Assembly: GCA_013287135.1 (NCBI GenBank)
Contig: JABDEK010000002.1
Span: 54,694 to 118,693 of the forward strand
DNA length: 64,000 nucleotides
Reading direction: 5' to 3'
DNA from: Acidobacteriota bacterium
GTDB taxonomy: Bacteria; Acidobacteriota; Terriglobia; Acidiferrales; UBA7541
A program made the position numbers and the translations under genes. The notes beneath the pieces were generated by a model, which was not told the DNA's origin, did not search any database, and saw only the letters and a list, made by a program, of their open reading frames with translations. Below are positions 35,501 to 42,835 of the stretch, piece after piece. Numbering within the stretch: the stretch's first letter is position 1; each line of letters starts with the position of its first letter.

Positions 35501-36062
35501 GCGCAAGATTGCCGAGGCGCGCAAGGCTTTTCGCTGGGCCAACGCTAATGAGTTGAGACTTGTGGCCTCGCAAGCGATGGAGAAAATTGACCCGGAATGG
35601 GTACGCCAGTTTATTCCGAAAAGCGGTCTAAGCGTTGCAGAACTTTCGATTGAACCACTCGACGCCGATCCAAATTCTCCCGCGATTAGGCAGCGACGTT
35701 ATCCGCGGTTGCGCCTGGAACATGCGGTGTCCGGGATGACCACGAATTTGAAAGAAAATTGGAAACTCGATATACCGGAAATGACTTTAAGCGGCGGCGT
35801 CGCGATTTGCGAGCAGAGCCTGCATCCCGGCAGCGTGGTGGGAATGAAACTGAATACAGGCAAAAAGGCATTGAAAGCGCAGACCATCGTTCGCGACGCC
35901 AACACGCAAGCGCGCGCGTTCGAAGTGGTGGATATGGATCTTGAAGAACGAGCCAAATTACGAAAGCTTCTCGTTCAATTGGGAAGCGTTCAAAAGCAAT
36001 CTACGCCACAGGAACGGACTCGTCGCTCTACGCGCACAATCACCACCACCAACCAGAGCTAA
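32577..36062 (+). CDS. Large PilZ-domain protein with glycine-rich spacer and helical repeats
   Basis: A 1161-residue protein. Residues 1-200 are an alpha/beta N-terminal domain (FVRSLNILLKFARMYDFGHPRT, LLLGVSGDQLLLDGTPL). Residues about 200-480 are a low-complexity spacer dominated by Gly, Ser and Ala, containing two copies of a 26-residue unit. Residues 490-1020 are helical and HEAT-like (YAKIDERLLVDTIRQVG, LLRRMPVAASDHLAG). The C-terminus from about 1040 is a PilZ domain (RRYPRLRLEH, EMTLSGGVAICEQ), with the RxxxR motif present and Thr at the usual Asp/Asn of DxSxxG. It probably senses c-di-GMP and transmits it through the repeats. There is no signal peptide. ATG 32577 or 32583 may be the start. 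Confidence 0.82.
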   Translation: MAMDTQTRPAAARAFVRSLNILLKFARMYDFGHPRTSKQFETAWVELHMAIGSGAENESGLLLGVSGDQLLLDGTPLESAAAEKSFARMLSAAGIASIHFSPKVTQGSLARFVRGFPTGTGAKPIQLAEQLKAALQGDPDIHVNEVCFVPADSAVARSTVAAQLAAHTFGLNSEKSDELFNDPQKLLQLIIAAEGSKGAGDGENTGLLGKRGSGGSDGDGFNAGGRGEHGDGNSGSGGAGYYGGDACGVVRGVQTGDGDSNVGGSGPYVSGPVSAVRGSGEQVVNTDGSGTWNIVGGEGAGTPLAPDAGGFWFNKDGAKQSSTDGAGTVARVDGGVPVHGLNFDNVSRSSDFGTWNIVGATGEGAPLDPDAGGFWLNKELSKESSSKRPGSGARNPTGASVHGAGGLGDSGGVEASGGNAGAGQKENARRGSGARNKSGSSAHVWKAPGAGGSESGELGRWANATAEIRGSRSARGGRGSLAVETGLMTLQEDELKGILQVLAQIARTTEASKDKLDPVSFQSRLSTLPRRARFTVSQALSALAAQAPSEAADKPTLLKLAEHIAVRFALESYENGDIEVNAVRQVLDEMSLELDGLRKILGVYEEKMARHGIEVQSHVDLLAQQFWNQVGDDKKKAVLESAEAWCVPPAKVREYIEKLVQKGETAAAIAALSNYAKCVTNKSPEQRRQTAMGLAELASLYAKIDERLLVDTIRQVGVQLTEERDSELQSLMSAAFVRLSQEASNKRSYQAIQRSVELMEYVESERPGLGKNLRPRIAVENRLPDFIEEALRTGNVPSGLMDLLRRMPVAASDHLAGRFSRSGFRDDCDLLISMMQVLGPEGLQHLREQLCKGGPAEAIDAIGLLMRMDASIVEEVLPGRMSEWKRSTHDRIVRQISSSGAVDRGRLLLRLFDELDVLVRPLALDEVGMSGEQLSDMRLLRLAEGDLPAGGTEYLQLKAIEALGRLRTSGAESVLRKIAEARKAFRWANANELRLVASQAMEKIDPEWVRQFIPKSGLSVAELSIEPLDADPNSPAIRQRRYPRLRLEHAVSGMTTNLKENWKLDIPEMTLSGGVAICEQSLHPGSVVGMKLNTGKKALKAQTIVRDANTQARAFEVVDMDLEERAKLRKLLVQLGSVQKQSTPQERTRRSTRTITTTNQS
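33444..33710 (+). repeat. Two direct copies of a 26-residue glycine-rich unit inside the PilZ gene
   Basis: Copy 1 starts at 33444 (GTWNIVGGEGAGTPLAPDAG, then GFWFNK), copy 2 at 33633 (GTWNIVGATGEGAPLDPDAG, then GFWLNK), 189 bases apart. Each is about 78 bases and in frame. They suggest internal duplication within the low-complexity spacer. Confidence 0.8.
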
Positions 36063-36366
36063 GACATGGCCACGATGATGGCCGCGTTATCGAACGAGCG
36101 GGCTTTAATCATCCCAGACACGTGTGACTCTTCATTCTGCTTCGGTGCTCCCCGGCGCAGACCCAACAGCAGAAGCGTCGTCACGCTAGTTAGACAAAGC
36201 GGTAATCCGGATTCCGACGCCTAACGCATCGCCATATTCGCACCTTAGCCATTCGAGCTCTTGGACCAGTGTTCTAGGAGCTTCAAGCGCCGATCAGAGT
36301 AAATCGCGGGACCTAGCATCCTACCCGGTAGACAAGCCGAATCTCGCACGTTAAAGTAATTCTGAA
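36063..36366. other. Intergenic region without recognisable features
   Basis: About 300 bases between the PilZ gene and the CRTAC1 gene on the same strand. No open frame, tRNA, clear terminator or repeat was recognised. Confidence 0.5.
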
Positions 36367-38079
36367 TTGTCTCCGCGACTCACCACAAAAATATTTCCGC
36401 TGCTATTCATCGTTCTTCTATCCATTGCCGGCGCCGCGCAAACCAGCAAACCTCGCGCGCCAGTGCCTATCTTCGAGGACATTGCCGCCCGCGCCGGCCT
36501 TACCGGCTCTCCTATCGCCTCGCCCGAGAAAAAATACATCGTCGAATCGATGAGCGGTGGTGTCGGCTTCATCGACTGCGACAACAGCGGCAATCTCTCC
36601 GCGCTAGTGGTCAACGGTTCCACCGTCGATCGCTACAAACAAGGTGGCGACCCCATGGTCACCCTTTACCGCCAATCTTCTCCGCTGAAATTTGAAAATA
36701 TCACCAAGCAAGCTGGCTTGACTCGCAAAGGTTGGGGCATGGGCGTCGCCGTCGCCGATTTCGACAATGATGGCTTGCCCGACATATTCGTCACCGGCTA
36801 CGGCGGAAACGCTCTCTACCGGAACCGCGGCAATTGCACTTTCGAAGATGTCACGGACAAAGCCGGCGTGCGCGGCAGCGGTTTCATGACCGGCGCAGCC
36901 TGGGCTGATTATGATAAAGACGGCTTTGTCGATATTTTCGTCGCGCGCTATGTGCACGTCGATCTCGACAATGTCGCCGCCTTCGGCACCTGCAAATTTC
37001 GCGGCATCATAGTGCAGTGCGGCCCCTGGGGCATGATCGGAGAAACCGACTTGCTCTATCATAATCGCGGTGACGGCACGTTCGAAGAAGTTTCGAAGAG
37101 AGCCGGTGTGGACGATCCCAACGCCTATTACGGCCTGGGCGTGGTGTGGGGCGATTACGATAACGACGGCTGGCCTGACCTATACGTCGCCAATGACGCT
37201 GGTCCAAATTATCTTTACCACAACAATCACAACGGCACGTTCACCGATGTGGGTATGCAATCCGGCACAGCCCTAAGCGCAGAGGGCGACGCGGAAGGCT
37301 CCATGGGCGTGGACTTTGGCGATTACGATCATGACGGCCGCCTCGATATTTTCGTCACCAACTTCATGGACCAGGAAGATAACCTCTACCATAATCTCGG
37401 CGCCACGGGCTTTGATGAAGTCAGCTGGAAAGCCGGAGTGGCCGCGTCCAGCTATCCTTACGTGAAATGGGGCACTGGATTTTTCGATTTCGATAACGAT
37501 GGCTGGGTCGATCTATTCGTCGCCAACGGCCACGTGTATCCGCAAATGGATTCCCTGGAATCCGGCGCGCGTTATCGCGAACCGCTTCTGCTGCACATGA
37601 ATAATCACGACGGCACATTCACTGATTCCGCCGCCGCAGCCGGTCTCAACGCGATTCCGCTTGCCTCCCGCCGCGGTGCAGCATTTGCCGACGTCGCCAA
37701 CGACGGAAACATCGATGTCTTATTGTTGAACGTAGGCGAACCACCTACGCTCCTCATGAATCATGGTGTTCCCGGCAATCATCGCGTGAAATTTAAACTG
37801 GTCGGCACCAAGAGCAATCGTGCGGCGGTTGGCGCGCGCGTCACCGTGCGCGCCGGCAAGCTTGTGCAATTCAACGAAGTCCGCGGAGGCGCAAGCTATC
37901 TCTCGCAAAACGACCTGCGCTTGCATTTTGGTTTAGGAAAAGAATCAAAGCTGGATTCCGTGGAAATCCAATGGCCCAGCGGAGTAGTGGAAAAACTGCA
38001 AAATGTCGAGGCCGACAATATTTACACGCTAGTCGAAGGGAAGGGAATCCGCGATACGAAGCCGCTCACGGCGCCATGA
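36367..38079 (+). CDS. Exported CRTAC1-family FG-GAP/VCBS repeat protein with ASPIC/UnbV C-terminus
   Basis: A 570-residue secreted protein starting at TTG with a signal peptide ending near AGAAQT. It contains at least six FG-GAP/VCBS repeats, each with a calcium-binding DxDxDGxxD loop, such as DFDNDGLPD, DYDKDGFVD, DYDNDGWPD, DYDHDGRLD and DFDNDGWVD. These fold as a beta-propeller. The C-terminal 100 residues (AVGARVTVRAGKLVQFNEVRGGASYLSQ, HFGLGKESKLDSVEIQWPSG) are the ASPIC/UnbV module. Such proteins are abundant in Acidobacteriota; the role is thought to be extracellular binding. The ribosome site before TTG is weak and the exact start is uncertain. Confidence 0.93.
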   Translation: MSPRLTTKIFPLLFIVLLSIAGAAQTSKPRAPVPIFEDIAARAGLTGSPIASPEKKYIVESMSGGVGFIDCDNSGNLSALVVNGSTVDRYKQGGDPMVTLYRQSSPLKFENITKQAGLTRKGWGMGVAVADFDNDGLPDIFVTGYGGNALYRNRGNCTFEDVTDKAGVRGSGFMTGAAWADYDKDGFVDIFVARYVHVDLDNVAAFGTCKFRGIIVQCGPWGMIGETDLLYHNRGDGTFEEVSKRAGVDDPNAYYGLGVVWGDYDNDGWPDLYVANDAGPNYLYHNNHNGTFTDVGMQSGTALSAEGDAEGSMGVDFGDYDHDGRLDIFVTNFMDQEDNLYHNLGATGFDEVSWKAGVAASSYPYVKWGTGFFDFDNDGWVDLFVANGHVYPQMDSLESGARYREPLLLHMNNHDGTFTDSAAAAGLNAIPLASRRGAAFADVANDGNIDVLLLNVGEPPTLLMNHGVPGNHRVKFKLVGTKSNRAAVGARVTVRAGKLVQFNEVRGGASYLSQNDLRLHFGLGKESKLDSVEIQWPSGVVEKLQNVEADNIYTLVEGKGIRDTKPLTAP

Positions 38080-38150
38080 AGTACTCCCGGGACCCCGCGA
38101 AGTGGGATAGAGCCGCTTTCAAGCTCTACGCGAACATACTTTCCACCGCA

Positions 38151-38190
38151 CAAAAAGAAAGGCGCCCTCGGATCCCAGGACGAGGACGCC
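38151..38190 (-). terminator. Intrinsic terminator of the Oar-type receptor gene
   Basis: Read on the minus strand: GGCGTCCTCG, a ten-base loop, CGAGGGCGCC, then TTTCTTTTT. The stem is ten pairs with one G-U. It lies 37 bases after the stop codon. Confidence 0.9.
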
Positions 38191-38226
38191 TCTTACGTCT
38201 AGGCCTAGGCCCAAATTCCCGCGCGA

Positions 38227-41200
38227 CTAGAAAAACAGCTTCAAACCAAACTGCCATATTCGAGGATTATGCGCAGCCGCCGGCTGTAGGAACCCACTTC
38301 CGAAGCAGGAAGGGTCGCCAGCGGAATTGTTGGCTCCGCCAACGCATGTCATCGTATTGTTGGCGTCGGTTCCGCTACCTGTCGTGCTAGCCGTGGGATT
38401 GTTGCTCGCCCACTGCGTGTGATTGAACACATTGAATGCTTCGGCCCGGAACTGCATGGATACAGACTCGTGAATCGGAATATTTTTGTACAGTGCCATA
38501 TCGAAATTCAGCCGGCTGGGATTATTCAGAAAATTTCTGCCGCTATCGCCAAAGGTTAAGCCCGTCGGCGCCGAAAATGCCGCCGGATTATAGAGCAACG
38601 GACCGGCGCCACTGGCGGCCGCGGCAGCAATGGCGGCTGCGGATGGTTTACTATAAGGACTGACTCCAGGAACCAAGTCGGCATAAGAGCCATTCGTACC
38701 TACTCCATTTGCCACGCCCGCATTGTCCCCAAAGATGCCGTACAAAACACTGAAGGGCTGACCTGTGTTGAAAGACGTGATGCCCGAATACACCCAGTCG
38801 CCTAGGACTCGCTTTACCCATCCCGTTTCATGGAACGACGGAATATTGTAAACGTAGCTGAACGTGACAATATGGCGCTCATCGAAGTTTGAACTCGCCC
38901 GGTTCGCCCGCAAATCGTACGAATTCACGAAATTCTGATCTCCCCAATCGGAGGCATCATCTATCGAATGGCTGTAGGTATAGGACAACGATACGATTAA
39001 GGGTGCAATCGTCCGTCGAATGGATACTTGGAGTGAGTTGTAACTTGAATCGGCCCCATAGTATTTTCTCGTTATGTCGCCATACCCCACAAAAGGACGA
39101 AATGGGGACGGGTCGTTACCGCAAGCGACGTTGAAGTTATTTTGTACGCTTTGCGGAGAATTAGTGATCGGAGTAAGTGGATTACCATTAACGAGTCCGC
39201 TGGTACAGTCTGACTGCGTGAGTGTCTGCCCAGGCATATACGGATTTTCTGAAGCGGGAGTCGGCATCAACTGGTTTTCATCCAACTGTAGTGCTAAGTG
39301 AGTTCCTTTACTTCCCACGTATCCTACCTGTACCACAGTATTCCTCATCACTTGCCGTTCGAGGCTTAAATTCCACTGCTGCATGTAAGGCCAAACGGCG
39401 TGATTTGGAATCGCAGTTACATTCAGCGGATAAGCCAGCGCACCGCTGCCACCGATGCAGGTATAGCCGCTGGGCTGCGTGCAACCGTTAACTCCCGCAG
39501 CAATGTTCGGCTGCTGAGGATTGAGCACGAACGGGGGACTACCTTCCAACGATTCGCTGTTGGCTTCGTTTCCATTTCCGTGGTCAAAGAAGATCCCGTA
39601 TCCTCCGCGTAGCGAGGTTTTTCCGTCCCCGAAAATATCCCAAGCGAAACCTACTCTAGGCGCGGGATTAAACAGGTGACCTTTCATGCATCCGCGAGGA
39701 ATTCCGGGGCCGCCGCACTGTACGATTCCGTTGTACAAAAAAGGCGCATCAGCGGCATTTGTCGGCATAAGAAATGCCCCGGTATTCGGGTTAATCAACG
39801 CGCCTGACCCCATGGGGTCAAGCGCGGGTTCATTAGCCATAGTCCAGACGGAAGGTTCGAAGTTGAATGTGTTTTTCTCTTTTTCGTAATAAGTCCCGAA
39901 CAGACTCAGCCGCAGCCCTAAGTTTAGGGTCAGCCGCGGAGTGACGTGAAAGTCATCCTGGATATAAGGTTCCACGAATTGATACCTGCTGTAATATTTC
40001 GGCTCCGCATTCGCTTGCGAAAATGTAGAAATGTTTCCGAGCAGAAGGTCCGCGAAGGCATTTCCTGTTGAGACCACACTATTCGAGGCATCAAAAGTTA
40101 AAGCGCCTTGCAGTCCGATGCTGGAATTCTCGTTCTTTTGCGCAATCACCGCATAAGCCCCAAATTTTAAAGTGTGTTTGCCGATGATCTTGGTAACGTT
40201 GTCTCGCAGGGTATACGTCGGATTGGAATTGTTCCATGGCTCATCCGAAGGGTCTGCTGTAAATCCCGATCCGCCCGGCCCGTACGCCTGATTTCCCGTT
40301 ACTGTCACCGTCGGCAGCTTTCCTCCGAACTCAGGAAAAATGCCTGTCATATCCATCGTAGATGGGCGCTGGAACGGACCTTGATTGGTGAGAGAAATGT
40401 GATCGGCGGTGTAGCTGAATACGAACTCGTTCACTAATGTGGGGGAAGCGGTGTATATAAGCCGAGCTACGGCGCTCGTGGTCGGCCCCACAAACTTTGT
40501 CGAAATCCCAGGCAGTGTTGCGTTGGACCACAACGTAGTCGGGGTGACCGTGTTCCACGAATCGTGAATGTAGTGGAACATTCCCCGCAGGTTGCTGCTG
40601 AAGTTGTGGTCCACGCGCAGAAGTTCTTCGCGCCAATAGGTCGGTTGCGCTGCTGATACGTTCAAACACGCACTAATCGGAGAAGAACAGCCGGTGGTGG
40701 CATTCGGAGCTGGGATTTCCGCAAGGATTGCTTGCGCGTTCGGGTTTAGAGGCGTCGGTATCGAGGTTCCACCGCCCGGAAGATTCGGACAATCAGCAAA
40801 TGAGGCCGTTCCACCGATGTTTTCCGGGCAGACGTCGCTGAAATTGCCCATGCGCTCCGCATTGGACGGAACCGGAATATTGAAAACGGTCGGAACGTTT
40901 TCTATCCTCCACTCTTCAGACCAGAAGAAGAAAGTCTTGCTCTTTTCAGTATTGTAGTGGCCCGGAATGAAGATCGGCCCTCCGATCGTATAGCCAAAAT
41001 CATTTTTCCTGTAAGGTGGCACGCTCGTGGCAAAGTAAGGCTTTGCGTTGAAAATATTATTGCGGTTGAATTCGTATATATCCCCATGAAAAGAATTAGT
41101 TCCGGACTTCAGTTCCGTCTCTACCGTTCCAGAAGCATTGCGCCCATACTCCGCGCCGTAATTCGAAGTCAACACCCGCACTTCTTGGATCGAGTCGATG

Positions 41201-41844
41201 CTGGGAAACACGTTCAACGAATTGTTGCTTCCGTTGTCCATGTCGTCGCCGCCGTCCACTTCCCAGTTATTGTTTTCGCCACGGCCTCCGTTCACGGAAA
41301 AAACCGTATTGCCGGCAATCCCTACGGTTCCTTCATCCTGTCCCGTCTGGTTATTCACTCCGGGCGTCAACGTAATGAGTTGCGCGAAATCGCGTCCATT
41401 CAACTGTAATTGCGAGATCTCAGTCCCGGTCAGAACTCCGCCTACTTGCGCGGATTCCGTCTCCACCTGGGCCAAACCGGTCCCGACTACCGTGACTTCG
41501 CTTGTGACACTCCCTACAACAAGGGTCACGTCCACTTTTGCGGTTTGCCCGACCCGCAAGGCCACACCCTTGGCATCGTATTTGTTGAATCCTTTCGCTG
41601 TGACGGAAATGTCGTACTGGCCCGCCGTTAGGTAAGGAATCACCCAATTGCCGTCAGTGTTCGTCGTCACCGTCTTGTTCACGCCGACGGTCTGATTGCT
41701 GACCGTCACATCCGCTCCCACCACCACCGCTCCCGTGCTGTCGTGGACCGTTCCGGTGAACGTTCCGGTGTCCTGCGCGAACACCGCGCCCGCCGCGCAT
41801 AGGATGAAAGCGGATATGCAGAAAGCGATGCGGATAAGTTTCAT
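38227..41844 (-). CDS. Oar-type TonB-dependent receptor with carboxypeptidase-regulatory-like domain
   Basis: An outer-membrane protein of about 1205 residues. A signal peptide (MKLIRIAFCISAFILCAAG, cut after VFA) precedes a carboxypeptidase-regulatory-like beta-sandwich (TFTGTVHDSTGAVVVGADVT), then a plug (LQLNGRDFAQLITLTPGVNN, EVRVLTSNYGAEYGRNASG) and a large barrel ending in a C-terminal Phe (WQFGLKLFF). This architecture is the Oar/adhesin group, greatly expanded in Acidobacteriota. It probably imports or binds a large substrate such as oligosaccharide or peptide. GGAG six bases before ATG 41844 selects that start over longer readings to 41991. A strong promoter and terminator flank it, so it is monocistronic. 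Confidence 0.95.
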   Translation of the reverse strand: MKLIRIAFCISAFILCAAGAVFAQDTGTFTGTVHDSTGAVVVGADVTVSNQTVGVNKTVTTNTDGNWVIPYLTAGQYDISVTAKGFNKYDAKGVALRVGQTAKVDVTLVVGSVTSEVTVVGTGLAQVETESAQVGGVLTGTEISQLQLNGRDFAQLITLTPGVNNQTGQDEGTVGIAGNTVFSVNGGRGENNNWEVDGGDDMDNGSNNSLNVFPSIDSIQEVRVLTSNYGAEYGRNASGTVETELKSGTNSFHGDIYEFNRNNIFNAKPYFATSVPPYRKNDFGYTIGGPIFIPGHYNTEKSKTFFFWSEEWRIENVPTVFNIPVPSNAERMGNFSDVCPENIGGTASFADCPNLPGGGTSIPTPLNPNAQAILAEIPAPNATTGCSSPISACLNVSAAQPTYWREELLRVDHNFSSNLRGMFHYIHDSWNTVTPTTLWSNATLPGISTKFVGPTTSAVARLIYTASPTLVNEFVFSYTADHISLTNQGPFQRPSTMDMTGIFPEFGGKLPTVTVTGNQAYGPGGSGFTADPSDEPWNNSNPTYTLRDNVTKIIGKHTLKFGAYAVIAQKNENSSIGLQGALTFDASNSVVSTGNAFADLLLGNISTFSQANAEPKYYSRYQFVEPYIQDDFHVTPRLTLNLGLRLSLFGTYYEKEKNTFNFEPSVWTMANEPALDPMGSGALINPNTGAFLMPTNAADAPFLYNGIVQCGGPGIPRGCMKGHLFNPAPRVGFAWDIFGDGKTSLRGGYGIFFDHGNGNEANSESLEGSPPFVLNPQQPNIAAGVNGCTQPSGYTCIGGSGALAYPLNVTAIPNHAVWPYMQQWNLSLERQVMRNTVVQVGYVGSKGTHLALQLDENQLMPTPASENPYMPGQTLTQSDCTSGLVNGNPLTPITNSPQSVQNNFNVACGNDPSPFRPFVGYGDITRKYYGADSSYNSLQVSIRRTIAPLIVSLSYTYSHSIDDASDWGDQNFVNSYDLRANRASSNFDERHIVTFSYVYNIPSFHETGWVKRVLGDWVYSGITSFNTGQPFSVLYGIFGDNAGVANGVGTNGSYADLVPGVSPYSKPSAAAIAAAAASGAGPLLYNPAAFSAPTGLTFGDSGRNFLNNPSRLNFDMALYKNIPIHESVSMQFRAEAFNVFNHTQWASNNPTASTTGSGTDANNTMTCVGGANNSAGDPSCFGSGFLQPAAAHNPRIWQFGLKLFF

Positions 41845-42017
41845 TGCCATCTCCGTTGCGCCAAGATCAAGAAGGTGTACTTCTGCAATGCGTCCGCTCG
41901 CAGCGCGCGATTTCGGACGCTTTTGAAAAAAGAAGATACTCCAAAAACTCGCTGGAAGAGTCCTGAAAATGTGCCTGGGCACCCCACCCACGCCTTTTAT
42001 TAAATTTATTAAAACGA

Positions 42018-42046
42018 ATTAAATATTCATAGCCTCCCCATGTCAA
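42018..42046 (-). promoter_or_regulatory. Sigma-70-type promoter of the Oar receptor gene
   Basis: On the minus strand, TTGACA (42046-42041), a 17-base spacer and TTTAAT (42023-42018). That is a perfect -35 and five of six -10 bases. Transcription should start near 42010, leaving a leader of about 165 bases before ATG 41844. No known riboswitch was recognised in the leader. Confidence 0.8.
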
Positions 42047-42192
42047 GCGAAAAAACGCGACCCTGGTGTGCAGGCCGTCCTCATAAGCTTCATTAGCCGG
42101 CCTAGGTGGGTCTGCTCGGAGTAATAGCAAGTCTGGGAGCGCTGCAGGGATGAATGTATATAATGCCCGCGTCACTTTCGGGAGGAACGGCC

Positions 42193-42666
42193 ATGAAATC
42201 CATTGCGACCCGCACGGTCTTGATAGCCCTGGGCATCTCGCTAATGTTGGGGTGGTACGCGCATCGCAGCCAAACTGTTGTTGCGGCCCAGGAACGTGCC
42301 GCCGTTAAAGCCACTCGCCTTTACACCGGTGCCGACGGGCTCAGTCACGTCGAACAGGTCGAGGTGAAATTTTTTCCGGTAACCGGAGCCCCGCCAACCG
42401 TGGAGGAATCCGAGCACATGCTGACCACCAAATCGTATGTGGTGCGCTTGGCTCCCGGCTTTTTTGAGGATTGGCACAACGCGGACGTGCGCCGCTACGT
42501 GATACCAGTCAGTGGCGATGCAGAAATTGAGGTCGCCGGCGGCCAAAAGTTTTTAGCCGAGCCCGGACGAATCTATCTCGCCGAAGACCTCACCGGCAAA
42601 GGCCATACTTTTCGTGTAGTGGGCGCGAACGACTGGGTCGCCCTCTTCGTTGATTTCCCCCAGTAG
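42193..42666 (+). CDS. Exported cupin-like protein
   Basis: A 157-residue protein. GGGAGG seven bases before ATG 42193 sets the start. The N-terminus is a signal peptide or anchor (TVLIALGISLMLGWYAH). The rest is a single small beta-barrel: LAPGFFEDWHNADVRRYVIPVSGDAE, AEPGRIYLAEDLTGKGHTFRV and WVALFVDF match the two cupin motifs, with DWHNA and GKGH giving His residues that may bind a metal. Cupins of this kind are diverse, so no reaction is proposed. It is transcribed divergently from the Oar receptor. Confidence 0.75.
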   Translation: MKSIATRTVLIALGISLMLGWYAHRSQTVVAAQERAAVKATRLYTGADGLSHVEQVEVKFFPVTGAPPTVEESEHMLTTKSYVVRLAPGFFEDWHNADVRRYVIPVSGDAEIEVAGGQKFLAEPGRIYLAEDLTGKGHTFRVVGANDWVALFVDFPQ

Positions 42667-42835
42667 TCAAATATGCCCCAAGCATCCACCTATTCCACAT
42701 CCGCACAAATTTCAGCGGACTTATTTCACGGAATTCTGGCCGTCGCCGCCCCTTACTGTTAGTACAAGTTGGAATCCCGCACGCCTCTTGCGATACCATT
42801 GAACTGTTCTACGTTCATCGAAAAGGCGGAGTTAC

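Noticed and set aside
41845..42010. Cobalamin or other riboswitch in the Oar receptor leader
   Set aside because: No B12-box-like or other conserved riboswitch core was recognised.
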